Part shown: positions 52,057 through 60,655 of the stretch, one piece after another
Layout of the letters: every line of letters begins with the position of its first letter
Position numbering within the stretch: position 1 is the stretch's first letter
NCBI RefSeq assembly: GCF_000336775.1
Contig: NZ_AOLJ01000022.1
Span: 164,823 to 228,822 of the forward strand
Direction: 5' to 3'
Length of the DNA: 64,000 bases
Origin: Haloferax gibbonsii ATCC 33959
GTDB lineage: Archaea > Halobacteriota > Halobacteria > Halobacteriales > Haloferacaceae
Program-made: the position numbers and the translations under genes
The notes under the pieces: model-generated
What the model saw: only the letters and a program-made list of their open reading frames with translations
Database searches by the model: none
Told to the model about the DNA's origin: nothing

Positions 52057-53295
52057 ATGGGTAAGAACTACGCGGAGTTGCACGATCCGAACGCGGAGTA
52101 CACGATGCGAGAGCTGTCGGCGGAGACGATGGGCGTGACGGCCAAGCGCGGCGGCGGCCGCGACGTCGAAATCACCGACGTGCAGACGACGATGGTCGAC
52201 GGCAACTTCCCGTGGACGCTCGTCCGCATCTACACCGACGCGGGCGTCGTCGGCACCGGCGAGGCCTACTGGGGCGCGGGCGTGCCCGAACTCATCGAGC
52301 GCATGAAGCCGTTCGTCATCGGCGAGAACCCCCTCGACATCGACCGCCTGTACGAGCACCTCGTCCAGAAGATGTCCGGTGAGGGCTCCGTCGAGGGCGT
52401 CACGGTCACCGCCATCGCGGGCATCGAAATCGCGCTGCACGACCTCGCGGGCAAGATTCTCGACATCCCCGCCTATCAGCTTCTCGGCGGGAAGTACCGC
52501 GACAAGGTCCGCGTCTACTGCGACTGCCACACCGAAGAGGAGGCCGACCCCGAAGCGTGCGCCGACGAGGCAGAGCGCGTCGTCGACGAGCTCGGCTACG
52601 ACGCGCTGAAGTTCGACCTCGACGTGCCCTCCGGCTTCGAGAAGGACCGCGCGAACCGCCACCTGCGACCCGGCGAGATTCGGCACAAGGCCGAAATCGT
52701 CGAGAAGGTGACGGAGCGCGTCAAGGACAAGGCCGACGTGGCGTTCGACTGCCACTGGACGTTCTCGGGCGGCAGCGCCAAGCGCCTCGCCGCCGCGCTC
52801 GAAGACTACGACGTGTGGTGGCTCGAAGACCCCGTGCCGCCGGAGAACCTCGACGTGCAGGAGGAGGTCACGAAGTCCACGCTCACGCCCATCACGGTCG
52901 GCGAGAACCGCTACCGCGTGACGGAGCTGCGCCGGCTCATCGAGAAGCAGGCCGTGGACATCGTCGCGCCCGACATGCCGAAGGTCGGCGGCATGCGCGA
53001 GACGCAGAAAATCGCGGACGTGGCGAACCAGTACTACGTGCCGGTCGCGATGCACAACGTCTCGTCGCCGGTGGCGACGATGGCCTCCGCGCACGTCGGC
53101 ACGGCGATTCCGAACTCGCTGGCGGTCGAGTACCACTCCTACGAGCTGGGTTGGTGGGGCGACCTCGTCGAGGAGACGGTCATCGAGGACGGCTACATCG
53201 AGATTCCGGAGAAGCCGGGCCTCGGCGTGACGCTGGACATGGACACCGTCGAAGAACACATGGTCGACGGCGAGACGCTGTTCGACGAGGCGTAA
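52057..53295 (+). CDS. gad: D-gluconate dehydratase (semi-phosphorylative Entner-Doudoroff pathway)
   Basis: Enolase-superfamily enzyme dehydrating gluconate to 2-keto-3-deoxygluconate, the haloarchaeal glucose route. The 412-aa protein has the capping domain (residues 1-160) and a barrel with metal ligands in VAFDCHWTFSGGS (Asp), WWLEDPVPPENL (Glu) and TVGENRYRVTELRRL (Glu). A C-terminal catalytic His lies in VPVAMHNVSSPVA. The pattern matches mandelate-racemase group dehydratases. In H. volcanii the gene in this position encodes gluconate dehydratase. Some family members accept other sugar acids. The last codons are duplicated 104 bases downstream. Confidence 0.88.
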   Translation: MGKNYAELHDPNAEYTMRELSAETMGVTAKRGGGRDVEITDVQTTMVDGNFPWTLVRIYTDAGVVGTGEAYWGAGVPELIERMKPFVIGENPLDIDRLYEHLVQKMSGEGSVEGVTVTAIAGIEIALHDLAGKILDIPAYQLLGGKYRDKVRVYCDCHTEEEADPEACADEAERVVDELGYDALKFDLDVPSGFEKDRANRHLRPGEIRHKAEIVEKVTERVKDKADVAFDCHWTFSGGSAKRLAAALEDYDVWWLEDPVPPENLDVQEEVTKSTLTPITVGENRYRVTELRRLIEKQAVDIVAPDMPKVGGMRETQKIADVANQYYVPVAMHNVSSPVATMASAHVGTAIPNSLAVEYHSYELGWWGDLVEETVIEDGYIEIPEKPGLGVTLDMDTVEEHMVDGETLFDEA

Positions 53296-53441
53296 GCCGA
53301 AGTCGAATCAGTCGAGCTTCGCTCGACGCGATTCGACGAGGAGTGAAACAACTCGTCGAGCCAGCAGCACGGAGTGCTGCGCTGTTCGACGAGGCGTAAG
53401 CCGAAGTCGAATCGGCGAATCTCTGATTCGCCTCATTCGAC
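53276..53441. repeat. Duplicated stem-loop element at the 3' end of the dehydratase gene
   Basis: A perfect 34-base direct repeat (53276-53309 and 53380-53413) covers the last five codons of gad and the following 19 bases. Each copy leads into a nested hairpin. Copy 1 has outer stem GTCGAATC/GATTCGAC (53302-53309/53330-53337) and inner stem GTCGAGC-TTC-GCTCGAC. Copy 2 has outer GTCGAAT/ATTCGAC (53406-53412/53435-53441) and inner GGCGAATC-TCT-GATTCGCC. A third hairpin, GCAGCAC-GGA-GTGCTGC (53364-53380), stands between them. Inner stems differ in sequence but keep pairing. Confidence 0.75.
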
Positions 53442-53486
53442 GAATCGAACCCGAACTCACAGACTGGCTTCCGATTTTTCCGAGGC

Positions 53487-54755
53487 TCAACGCGGAGCCG
53501 TCGGCTCGTCTCCTCGTTCCTCGTCGACCAGCCGAACGCCACCGGAGGGTCGACAGGCGAACACGTGAGCGTCGGGGCCGACGCGCTCGGGGGCGGCGTC
53601 TCGAATCGCGCGCGCCGCCCGGTCGAGGGCGTCGTCGTCGACCAGCGCGACCGCGCTCCCGCCGAAGCCGCCGCCGGTCATCCGCGCGCCGTAGACGCCC
53701 GGCGTCTCGGCGGCGAGTTCGACCGCCGCGTCGAGCTCCGGACAGCTCACCTCGTAGTCGTCGCGCAGGCTCTCGTGGGCCGCGAGCATCGCGTCGCCGA
53801 CGCGGTCGAGGTCGCCGGCGGCGAGCGCGTCGCGGGCGCGACGGACGCGCTCGTTTTCCGTCACGACGTGTCGAACCCGGCGGCGGTGTATCGGCTCCAG
53901 CGCGTCGGCGTGGGCGTCGAGGAGGTCGCGGTCCACGTCCCGGAGGGAGTCGAGGTCGCGGCCGGCGCGCTCCCGGAGGCGGTCGAGCGCCGCCGCGCAC
54001 TCGCGGACGCGGTCGTTGTAGCCCGACTCGGTCAGTTCGTGGGAGACGCCGGTGTCGATGACGAGGACGCCGACGTCGTCGCCGACGGGCACCGACTCGA
54101 ACTCGTGGGTTCGGCAGTCGAGAAAGAGCGCCGAGTCGGCCTCGCACAGCGCCGCGGAGAACTGGTCGAGGATGCCGCACTCGACGCCGACGCCCTCGAC
54201 CTCGGCCCGCCAGCACGCCAGCGCGAGGTCGGCGGTCGGGAGGTCGCGCCCGGAGACCGCGAGAAGCACGCGGCCGACTGCGAGTTCGAGCGCGGCCGAC
54301 GAGGAGAGGCCCGCGCCCGTGGGCACGTCGGAGGCGATGGCGAGGTCCGCGCCGCCGACGGGGCCGTCCTCGCGGAGGACGCGCGCGACCGCGGCGACGT
54401 AGGCGGCCCACCCATCGGGGTCGTCGGCGGGGGCGAGTTCGGCCGTCTCGTCGAAGTCGGCGGCGCGGACGCGGAGCCGGTCGTCGTCTCGCGGGCGGGC
54501 CGCGACCGCGACGTGGCGGTCGACGGCCATCGGGAGACAGAGGCCGTCGTTGTAGTCGGTGTGGCCGCCGACGAGGTTCACGCGACCGGGGGCGACGGCG
54601 ACCGTCAGATTCGCAGGCTCCGTCGGCTCCGGGGTCGAAGTCGAATCGAAGGCGTCGCCGCCGGCTCTGAGCGCCGCGAGAGCGGTCTTCGCGCGCTCGA
54701 CCGGCGTTCCGGCGTCGTCGGTCACCGCGTCGTCAGCATCGTCGTCGTCGGTCAT
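53487..54755 (-). CDS. galK: Galactokinase-type GHMP kinase
   Basis: A 422-aa GHMP-family kinase with galactokinase motifs: VNLVGGHTDYNDGLCLPMAVDR (sugar site, residues about 60-80; a Gly replaces the usual Glu of GEHTDYN), DVPTGAGLSSSAALELAVG (ATP phosphate loop), CGILDQFSAALCE and MTGGGFGGSAVALV. It probably phosphorylates galactose or a related sugar. The Glu-to-Gly change in the sugar-binding motif leaves some doubt about the substrate. The start is fixed by the ATGA overlap with the upstream MOSC gene. The N-terminal 30 acidic residues are halophilic decoration. Confidence 0.85.
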   Translation of the reverse strand: MTDDDDADDAVTDDAGTPVERAKTALAALRAGGDAFDSTSTPEPTEPANLTVAVAPGRVNLVGGHTDYNDGLCLPMAVDRHVAVAARPRDDDRLRVRAADFDETAELAPADDPDGWAAYVAAVARVLREDGPVGGADLAIASDVPTGAGLSSSAALELAVGRVLLAVSGRDLPTADLALACWRAEVEGVGVECGILDQFSAALCEADSALFLDCRTHEFESVPVGDDVGVLVIDTGVSHELTESGYNDRVRECAAALDRLRERAGRDLDSLRDVDRDLLDAHADALEPIHRRRVRHVVTENERVRRARDALAAGDLDRVGDAMLAAHESLRDDYEVSCPELDAAVELAAETPGVYGARMTGGGFGGSAVALVDDDALDRAARAIRDAAPERVGPDAHVFACRPSGGVRLVDEERGDEPTAPR

Positions 54756-55333
54756 ACGTGGCCGTCTCCGTGCGGTTCCCCGGCGCTCGTCGCGCCTTCG
54801 TCGGCCGCGACGGCCTCGCCGCCGAGTCGGGCGGCTATCTGCCGACCCAGTTCGCGCGGGTTCGACTCGGTCACGCGGAGGTCGTCGCCGACGGCGACCC
54901 GGCCGGGCGAAAGCACGTCCGCGCAGATGCCGCCGCGGGACTCGCGGAGGGCGTCGCCCACGTCGTCGCCGACGAGGTCCGCGAGGTGCGCGCAGGGCGG
55001 TCTGCGCTTCGTCCCGCGGAGTTCGGCCCCGCCGAGTTCGAACGTCGCGTCGAGGAGGGCGTCGAGGTCGACGCCGCGGACGACGACGTTCCGGCGGTGT
55101 TCGCCGGCCGAGAGGTCGAGGTCGTACTCGCGCTCCGCGTCGTCCAGCACCGCGGCGTCGACGAGCGTCACCTGACAGCCGTCGGTCGCCGAGTAGAAGC
55201 CGTCGCCGTCGAAGTAGCGGTCGCTCTCGATACCGCCCTCGGCGACCGCGACGGTCTCGTGGGAGACCATCGGCTCGCCCTTCGACGGCGCGGTGTACAG
55301 CGCCTCGACGCGTCCGCGAACCTCGGAAGTCAT
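54752..55333 (-). CDS. MOSC-domain protein
   Basis: A 193-aa protein with the MOSC beta-barrel common to the C-terminal part of molybdenum-cofactor sulfurases and YiiM. VEALYTAPSKGEPMVSHETV and GIESDRYFDGDGFYSATDGCQ open the domain, DLDLSAGEHRRNVVVRGVDL lies centrally, and RRPPCAHLADLVGDDV (near residue 112) carries the conserved Cys proposed to handle sulfur. It may act as a Moco or thiol carrier. It is translationally coupled to galK, though a functional link is not obvious. Confidence 0.85.
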   Translation of the reverse strand: MTSEVRGRVEALYTAPSKGEPMVSHETVAVAEGGIESDRYFDGDGFYSATDGCQVTLVDAAVLDDAEREYDLDLSAGEHRRNVVVRGVDLDALLDATFELGGAELRGTKRRPPCAHLADLVGDDVGDALRESRGGICADVLSPGRVAVGDDLRVTESNPRELGRQIAARLGGEAVAADEGATSAGEPHGDGHV

Positions 55334-55423
55334 ACCTCCGGCTACCACTCCGGGACACGAATAGGTTGGGTCGGCGGGGCGCGGCGGTGCAGTCCGGGGT
55401 CCGAAGCGCCGAGCCGAGCCGAC

Positions 55424-56059
55424 TCAGCAGAGCGGCTTCGGGTCGACGCCGAGTTCGGCGAGGCCGTCGGCGTAGTCGTCGTACGCCAGTTGGACGACGT
55501 ACTCGGCGACCATCCGGGCGCGCTCCCAGTCGTCGTCGCTCTCGCAGCGCTCGGCCAAGAGGTCGAGACCGGTCGCGAGCGTCTCTTCGGTCTCGGCTTT
55601 CAACTCGCGGAAGAGGTCGGCGCGGGGCTCGTCGGCCTCGTTGACGAAGAAGCCGATGACCTGCGTGTGGGTCCGAACCGAGACGAGGCCGCGGCCGACC
55701 ATCCCGGCGGCGGCCCGCTCGACCGTGTCTTCGCGCCCGCGGAGGTACGCGTGCATCACGCCCGGTTCGTCCGGGAGGTCGACCTCCTCGTCGAGCGCGT
55801 CGAGGACGCGGTCGAGGTGCTCGGCCTCTTGGGCCGCGGTGGCCTCGAAGGCGGCTCTCGCGTCGTCGTCGGGCTCGTCGTCGGCCCACGCCTCGAACGT
55901 CCCGCGGGCCGCGTGCTCGGAGTACGCGGCGGCGCGGAGCACCGCCGGTTCGGAGAGGTCCGCATCGGTCAGCGCTAACAGGAGCTTCGACGAGCCGAGT
56001 CGGTCGAGTTGCGTCCGTTTCGCCGCCTCGACTGACTCGCGGAACGAATCGGCGTCCAT
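55424..56059 (-). CDS. Ferritin-like/rubrerythrin-like helical protein
   Basis: A 211-aa all-helical acidic protein. DSFRESVEAAKRTQLDRLGS opens it. AYSEHAARGTFEAW and AAQEAEHLDRVLDALDEE carry Glu/His patterns of a ferritin-like bundle, and VRTHTQVIGFFVNEADEPRA lies in the third helix pair. Some haloarchaeal relatives carry an odd database name, 'transcription antitermination protein', which the sequence does not support. Two starts (56068, 56059) are possible; the second gives the family-like MDADSF. Function unknown. Confidence 0.6.
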   Translation of the reverse strand: MDADSFRESVEAAKRTQLDRLGSSKLLLALTDADLSEPAVLRAAAYSEHAARGTFEAWADDEPDDDARAAFEATAAQEAEHLDRVLDALDEEVDLPDEPGVMHAYLRGREDTVERAAAGMVGRGLVSVRTHTQVIGFFVNEADEPRADLFRELKAETEETLATGLDLLAERCESDDDWERARMVAEYVVQLAYDDYADGLAELGVDPKPLC

Positions 56060-56162
56060 ACCGTTCATCGGTCCGCCAGTCACCTGAACATTCGGACCGG
56101 TCCACGAATGTGGGATTCTCACGGCAATCAGTTCCGGTATCATTCGTGATACTCCGCGGTGA

Positions 56163-56174
56163 GGCTTGAAATAC
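56163..56174 (+). promoter_or_regulatory. TATA element of the HemAT-like gene
   Basis: GGCTTGAAATAC centred 27 bases before the ATG at 56196; leaderless promoter divergent from the ferritin-like gene. Confidence 0.45.
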
Positions 56175-56195
56175 TGGAACCTATTGGGAACGGGT

Positions 56196-57962
56196 ATGAC
56201 GAACTCCTCGGCACCAGTCGACGCCAACGCGCGAGCGCGTGTCGACGGGGATGCGCTACTCTCAGAACTGGACATCGATGCGGCGGAAATCGACCGCCGG
56301 AAGTCGTTCGTTCGCCTCTCGGCGGCGGACGAGCGACGATTGAGCGACCTTCAACCGCTCTTCGACGAGTTCGCGAACGAGTTCGCCGCGGAGTTCTACG
56401 ACCACCTCGGCGAGCACGCGGCGGCGACGACGTTCTTCGGTCGCTCGACGAAGAACACGGAGATGCTGCAGGCCGACCAGGCGGCGTACCTCCGCGAACT
56501 CGGCCGCGGGGAGTACGGCGAGGACTACTTCGCGAAGCGGGCGCGAATCGGGAAGTTACACGACATGATAGACCTCGGGCCGAAGTTCTACCTCGGCGCG
56601 TACTCGGTCTACTACGAGGGTATTCTCGGTGCCGTCGCGGACGAGGTGAAAGCCGAGTTCACCGGCGGCGGGCGGACGGTCGGCGACGAGTCCGGCGCAG
56701 ACGGCGACGGTGCGGGCGACGCTGAGGACGGTGGCGGTCTGATTTCCGGGCTCCTCGGCGGCGCGGCCGGCGTCTCAGGCGGGCTCCGCGGCGGCGACGA
56801 CCGGGTCGAAGACGCCGTCGACGAGGTCGTCGCGCGCATCCTCCCCGTGTTGAAGCTCCTGTCTCTCGACCAGCAGGTGGCGATGGAGACGTACATCCAC
56901 TCGTACAGTCAGGCCGCGCGGGAGGCGGCCGAGCGCCGACGCGCCCTCGCAAACGAGGTCGAAGCCGACGTGAGCGAGCCGGTCGAGTCGCTCCTGCGGA
57001 CCTCCGAGGAGGTCACGGAGCGAACCGACGACATCGAGACCACGGCGCGGGCGCAGGCCGACGACATGGCGACGGTCGCCGCCGAGGTGTCGGACATGAG
57101 CGCGACCGTCGAGGAGATTGCGGCGACCGCGGAGGAGGTCGAGCGGACCAGCGCCGACGCCGCCACGCGCGCCGCCGAGGGCGAGGACGCGGCCGACGAG
57201 GCCATCGACGTGATGCGCGACGTGAGCGAGGCCGCCGAGACGGCCTCCGAGGACGTCCAGCAACTCCACGACCAAATCGCGGAGATAGACGAGGTGCTCG
57301 ACGCCATCAACGACATCGCCGAACAGACGAACCTGCTCGCGCTCAACGCCTCCATCGAGGCCGCCCGCGCCGGCGACGCGGGCGAGGGATTCGCCGTCGT
57401 CGCCAGCGAAGTCAAGAACCTCGCGGAGGAGTCGCAGGCCCGCGCCGCCGAGGTCGAGGGCACGGTGGGCAACATCCAGTCCGAGGCGAGGGAGACCATC
57501 GAGAGCCTCTCGCAGACGACCGGCCGACTCTACGACGGCATCGACCGCGGCGAGGACGTGATGCGCAGTCTCTCTGACATCTCGGCGGCGGTCGAGCAGG
57601 CGACCGTCGGCGTCGGCGAGGTCGCCTCGGCGACCGACGACCAGGCCGAGAGCGCCGAGCAAATCGCCGGTATGGTTGACGACGCGACGGAGCGCGCGAC
57701 CGCGGTGTCGGACCAAATCGGCGAAATCGCCGACGCCAACCGCTCGCAGACCGAACAGGTGCTCTCGATTCGCGACGCGGCCGCGCGACTCGGCGGCGGC
57801 GAGACGGGCGGCGCCGGCGGGGCGGGCACGCCTCTCGAACCGAGCTCCGACACTCCGACAACCGGCGGTGTCGACGGTCCGCCGGCCGGCGTCCTCGACG
57901 AGTCCGGCTTCGACGAACCGCCATCGAGACGCCTGAGCAACGACGGCGGAACGTCGGAGTAG
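56196..57962 (+). CDS. hemAT: Globin-coupled aerotaxis transducer, HemAT-type
   Basis: A 588-aa soluble chemotaxis transducer. The N-terminal globin-coupled sensor (residues 30-190) has FYDHLGEHAAATTFFG, and proximal-His region ARIGKLHDMIDLGPKFYLGAY near residue 120 binds heme. A Gly-rich linker follows, and a long coiled coil (residues 250-560) contains the MCP hairpin tip (DIAEQTNLLALNASIEAARAG). There is no membrane segment. It probably senses oxygen or another gas and signals to CheA. Glu/Gln pairs in the coiled coil may be methylation sites. It is a single gene, with no che genes in the window. Confidence 0.9.
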   Translation: MTNSSAPVDANARARVDGDALLSELDIDAAEIDRRKSFVRLSAADERRLSDLQPLFDEFANEFAAEFYDHLGEHAAATTFFGRSTKNTEMLQADQAAYLRELGRGEYGEDYFAKRARIGKLHDMIDLGPKFYLGAYSVYYEGILGAVADEVKAEFTGGGRTVGDESGADGDGAGDAEDGGGLISGLLGGAAGVSGGLRGGDDRVEDAVDEVVARILPVLKLLSLDQQVAMETYIHSYSQAAREAAERRRALANEVEADVSEPVESLLRTSEEVTERTDDIETTARAQADDMATVAAEVSDMSATVEEIAATAEEVERTSADAATRAAEGEDAADEAIDVMRDVSEAAETASEDVQQLHDQIAEIDEVLDAINDIAEQTNLLALNASIEAARAGDAGEGFAVVASEVKNLAEESQARAAEVEGTVGNIQSEARETIESLSQTTGRLYDGIDRGEDVMRSLSDISAAVEQATVGVGEVASATDDQAESAEQIAGMVDDATERATAVSDQIGEIADANRSQTEQVLSIRDAAARLGGGETGGAGGAGTPLEPSSDTPTTGGVDGPPAGVLDESGFDEPPSRRLSNDGGTSE

Positions 57963-58028
57963 CGCGGGTCACTGTTCTCTCTTCGGTCCGCGTAGCGTTC
58001 TTCCGCCCGGCGCGCGTATCGTGTGCGT

Positions 58029-59171
58029 ATGACTCCCGAGGAACTGTCGGCCCGACTCGCCCGCGGCGACCCGACGGCGATTCTCGACGTGCGCGACCGC
58101 GACGAGTTCGAGGCGTGGCGCGTCGACGGCCCGGCCGTGACCGCGACCCAGATTCCGGCGATTCGCTTCACGCAGGCCGAGATTCGCGGGACGGTCTCCG
58201 AACTCGCGGCGGGGTTCGAAGACGCCCCTTCGCCCGTAGTCGTCGTCTGCGCGGAGGGCCGGTCGAGCGCGCACGTCGCCGAGTTGCTCTCCGAGGCCGG
58301 TGTCCCCGCGGAGAATCTCGAAACGGGAATGGACGGCTGGGCGCGCGTCTATCGCGCCCGCGAACTCCCCGTCGGAACCGCGGACGCGACGGTTCTCCAG
58401 TACGACCGCCCCTCCAGCGGCTGTCTCGCCTATCTCGTCGTCGCCGGCGACGAGGCGGTCGTCGTCGACCCGCTTCGGGCGTTCGCGGGGCGGTACGTCG
58501 AAGACGCCCGCGAGCGCGGCGCTGAGGTCGTCGCCGCCGTCGACACCCACGTCCACGCCGACCACGTCAGCGGCGTCAGCGCCGTCGCCGAGCGAACCGG
58601 CGCGACCGTCGTCCTCCCGGCGGGCGCGACAGACCGCGGCCTCGACTTCGACGCGCGACTCGTCGCGGACGGCGAGACCATCAGCGTCGGCGACGCGGAA
58701 CTCGTCGCCGTCCACGCGCCGGGACACACGACCGAGATGACCGCGTTCCGCCTCGGCGACCTGCTCTTTGCGGGCGACAGCCTCTTCCTAGAGAGCGTCG
58801 CGCGCCCGGACCTCGAAGACGGCGACGAGGGCGCGCCCGACGCCGCGAGGCGACTCCACGCGACGCTCACGGAGCGGTACGGCGAGTTCACGGACGACAC
58901 GCGGGTCGCGCCCGCACACTACGGCCCGCGGACAGTCCCGGACGAAAGCGGCGCGTACGTCGCGGAACTCGGGGCGCTCCGGGACCGACTCGGGGCGCTC
59001 TCGATGGACGAGGCGGCGTTCGTCTCGTTCGTCTGTTCGGACATGCCGCCGCGGCCGGCAAACTACGAGCGAATCATCGAGACGAACCTCGGTCGGGACT
59101 CGCTGTCGGACGAGGAGGCGTTCGAAGTCGAGTTGGGGCCGAACAACTGCGCGGCGACGAGCGAGGCGTGA
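58029..59171 (+). CDS. Rhodanese-metallo-beta-lactamase fusion (persulfide dioxygenase-like)
   Basis: A 380-aa two-domain protein. Residues 1-115 are a rhodanese domain with the active Cys in VVVCAEGRSSAHVAELL. Residues 120-380 are an MBL domain with metal motif DTHVHADHVSG (HxHxDH), VHAPGHTTEMTAF and LFAGDSLFLES, as in ETHE1/GloB-type persulfide dioxygenases. This rhodanese-first order is the reverse of many bacterial fusions. It probably oxidises low-molecular persulfides or transfers sulfane sulfur, detoxifying sulfide. The neighbouring ferredoxin is not obviously linked. ATG 58029 is used instead of GTG 58023. Confidence 0.85.
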   Translation: MTPEELSARLARGDPTAILDVRDRDEFEAWRVDGPAVTATQIPAIRFTQAEIRGTVSELAAGFEDAPSPVVVVCAEGRSSAHVAELLSEAGVPAENLETGMDGWARVYRARELPVGTADATVLQYDRPSSGCLAYLVVAGDEAVVVDPLRAFAGRYVEDARERGAEVVAAVDTHVHADHVSGVSAVAERTGATVVLPAGATDRGLDFDARLVADGETISVGDAELVAVHAPGHTTEMTAFRLGDLLFAGDSLFLESVARPDLEDGDEGAPDAARRLHATLTERYGEFTDDTRVAPAHYGPRTVPDESGAYVAELGALRDRLGALSMDEAAFVSFVCSDMPPRPANYERIIETNLGRDSLSDEEAFEVELGPNNCAATSEA

Positions 59172-59294
59172 GGCGCGGTCCGCGGGCCGAGCGAGTGCGT
59201 CGGTCCGACGCGTCGGGCCGACGCATCGGCTCGGTGACTCGGTGCGAAACGGAGAAACGCGGGCCGGCGCGCCGGCCCCGGAGAGTACCCGTCG

Positions 59295-59621
59295 TCAGTC
59301 GTCGTCGGCGGCGGTGCCGGCGGCCGCGGCGTCGCCTTCGATGCTCGGCGGGTAGACGCCGCGGTCGAGTTTGAGGTCGCTCTGCGGGCGGGCCATGCAG
59401 GTGAGGGCGAACCGCTCTGCCTCCTCGTCGGTCAGCCCGCGGGCGGCGGGCTGGGTGACGTCGCCTTCGAGAATCTCGGCGGAGCAGGCGAGGCACATCC
59501 CGACGCGGCAGGAGTACTCCTGTGCGATGCCCTCCTCGATACAGGCCTTGAGGATGGTCTGCTTGTCGGATACGGTGATGGTCTCGCCCGTGCCGACGAA
59601 CTCGACGGTGTACTCGGTCAT
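59295..59621 (-). CDS. [2Fe-2S] plant-type ferredoxin
   Basis: A 108-aa ferredoxin: TVEFVGTGETITVSDKQTIL, then the cluster cysteines CRVGMCLAC (C-x4-C-x2-C) near residues 37-44 and the fourth Cys in FALTCMARP near residue 75. The C-terminus is Ala/Asp-rich. It is smaller than the main halophilic ferredoxin of about 128 residues, whose acidic N-terminal insertion is missing here. It is probably an electron carrier for a specific oxygenase or desaturase. A TATA-like TTTGATAAACAG lies 35 bases upstream. Confidence 0.9.
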   Translation of the reverse strand: MTEYTVEFVGTGETITVSDKQTILKACIEEGIAQEYSCRVGMCLACSAEILEGDVTQPAARGLTDEEAERFALTCMARPQSDLKLDRGVYPPSIEGDAAAAGTAADDD

Positions 59622-59650
59622 ACCGCGGCGTATGAGCGACCGCACCAAAA

Positions 59651-59662
59651 CTGTTTATCAAA
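59651..59662 (-). promoter_or_regulatory. TATA element of the ferredoxin gene
   Basis: TTTGATAAACAG on the minus strand, about 35 bases before the ATG at 59621; transcription would start about ten bases before the gene. Confidence 0.5.
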
Positions 59663-59746
59663 GTCGCGGCGACCTCGTCGCCGACCGCGCGGTCGGAGCA
59701 GGCTGCCGAGCGAGTCGGGAACGCGCGACTCGCGCCCGAGTTCGGG

Positions 59747-60232
59747 CTACTCCGCGGCTTCGGCGTCCGCGTCCGCGCTCTCGTCAGCGTCGTCTTCTTC
59801 GTCCTCGTCGTCCAGCCGGATGGTGAGCACCGGGACCGGCGAGGTGCGGACGACGCGTTCGGTGACGCTCCCGAGGAGGTAGTGGCTCAGCCCCGTGCGC
59901 CCGTGGGTACCCATGACGACGAGGTCGATGTCGTGGTCGTCGATGTACTCCCGGATGGAGCGGTAGGCGGTCCCGGTGACGACCTCGGCCTGCACGTCGA
60001 CACCGGCTTCCTCTGCGGCCTCGCCGACGTGTCGGGTCGCGGCGTCGCCCTCCCGTTCGAGGGCGTCGATGACCACGTCCGCGCCGGCGTCGAGCGAGGT
60101 GTAGATGCTGGTGTCGATGACGTACAGCGCGTGAATCCGCGCGTCGTACGTCGTCGCGAGGTCGAGGGCGTGGTCGATGGCGCGTTCGGCGGCCCTGCTT
60201 CCGTCGGTCGGGACGAGGATTTCGCTGTACAT
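59747..60232 (-). CDS. Universal stress protein UspA family
   Basis: A 161-aa UspA-fold protein. MYSEILVPTDGSRAAERAID is the first strand with conserved Asp. VVMGTHGRTGLSHYLLGSVTERV contains the ATP-binding G-x2-G-x9-G(S/T) motif near residues 108-125, so it should bind ATP, and VVRTSPVPVLTIR ends the fold. A 20-residue Asp/Glu tail follows. Its precise stress is unknown. TATA-like GTATTAACC (about 60259-60268) overlaps the end of the upstream gene. Confidence 0.92.
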   Translation of the reverse strand: MYSEILVPTDGSRAAERAIDHALDLATTYDARIHALYVIDTSIYTSLDAGADVVIDALEREGDAATRHVGEAAEEAGVDVQAEVVTGTAYRSIREYIDDHDIDLVVMGTHGRTGLSHYLLGSVTERVVRTSPVPVLTIRLDDEDEEDDADESADADAEAAE

Positions 60233-60266
60233 GATAAATTGTACTTAGTTCGGAACGCGGTTAATA

Positions 60267-60554
60267 CTACTCCTCGTTCCCGTCGTCTCGGAACGACAGG
60301 ATGGCCTCCTCGCACGCCCGCAGTCCGTCGATTCGCTCGGTCTCCTCGTCGAGTTCGACCGTCTCGACGACCGACCAGCCGGCGTCGTCCTCGTAGGCGG
60401 CGGCCTTGACCCACGCCTCGGTGGCGAAAAGCAGGCTGCGGGCGGGGCCGTCGTCCTCGACGGCGACGACGAGGTCGAACGCGTCGGCGCGGTTCAGAGA
60501 CGTCAGCTCCTGCGGTTCGAGGGGGCGAGCGGGTAGCGACTCGATGAGCGACAT
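60267..60554 (-). CDS. Small haloarchaeal protein, unknown
   Basis: A 95-aa acidic protein: MSLIESLPARPLEPQELTSL, then FDLVVAVEDDGPARSLLFAT and AYEDDAGWSVVETVELDEET. It is a compact alpha/beta pattern without known motifs. The start at 60554 is the only suitable Met. It lies 34 bases upstream of the UspA gene on the same strand, so the two may be co-expressed. Not recognised. Confidence 0.6.
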   Translation of the reverse strand: MSLIESLPARPLEPQELTSLNRADAFDLVVAVEDDGPARSLLFATEAWVKAAAYEDDAGWSVVETVELDEETERIDGLRACEEAILSFRDDGNEE

Positions 60555-60655
60555 ATCCGAGTGCTACCGGTCGGCGGGGATGACGCTTTCGAAGGGGCGG
60601 GCCGCCGGCCTTCCAAGTCGTAACCTTTCTGCCGTCCGGCGCGCCACGTCATCCC

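Noticed and set aside
53487-56105. 872-codon frame extending galK upstream
   Set aside because: The part before 54755 is Arg-rich and runs over the MOSC and ferritin-like genes in another frame. The ATGA overlap fixes the galK start.
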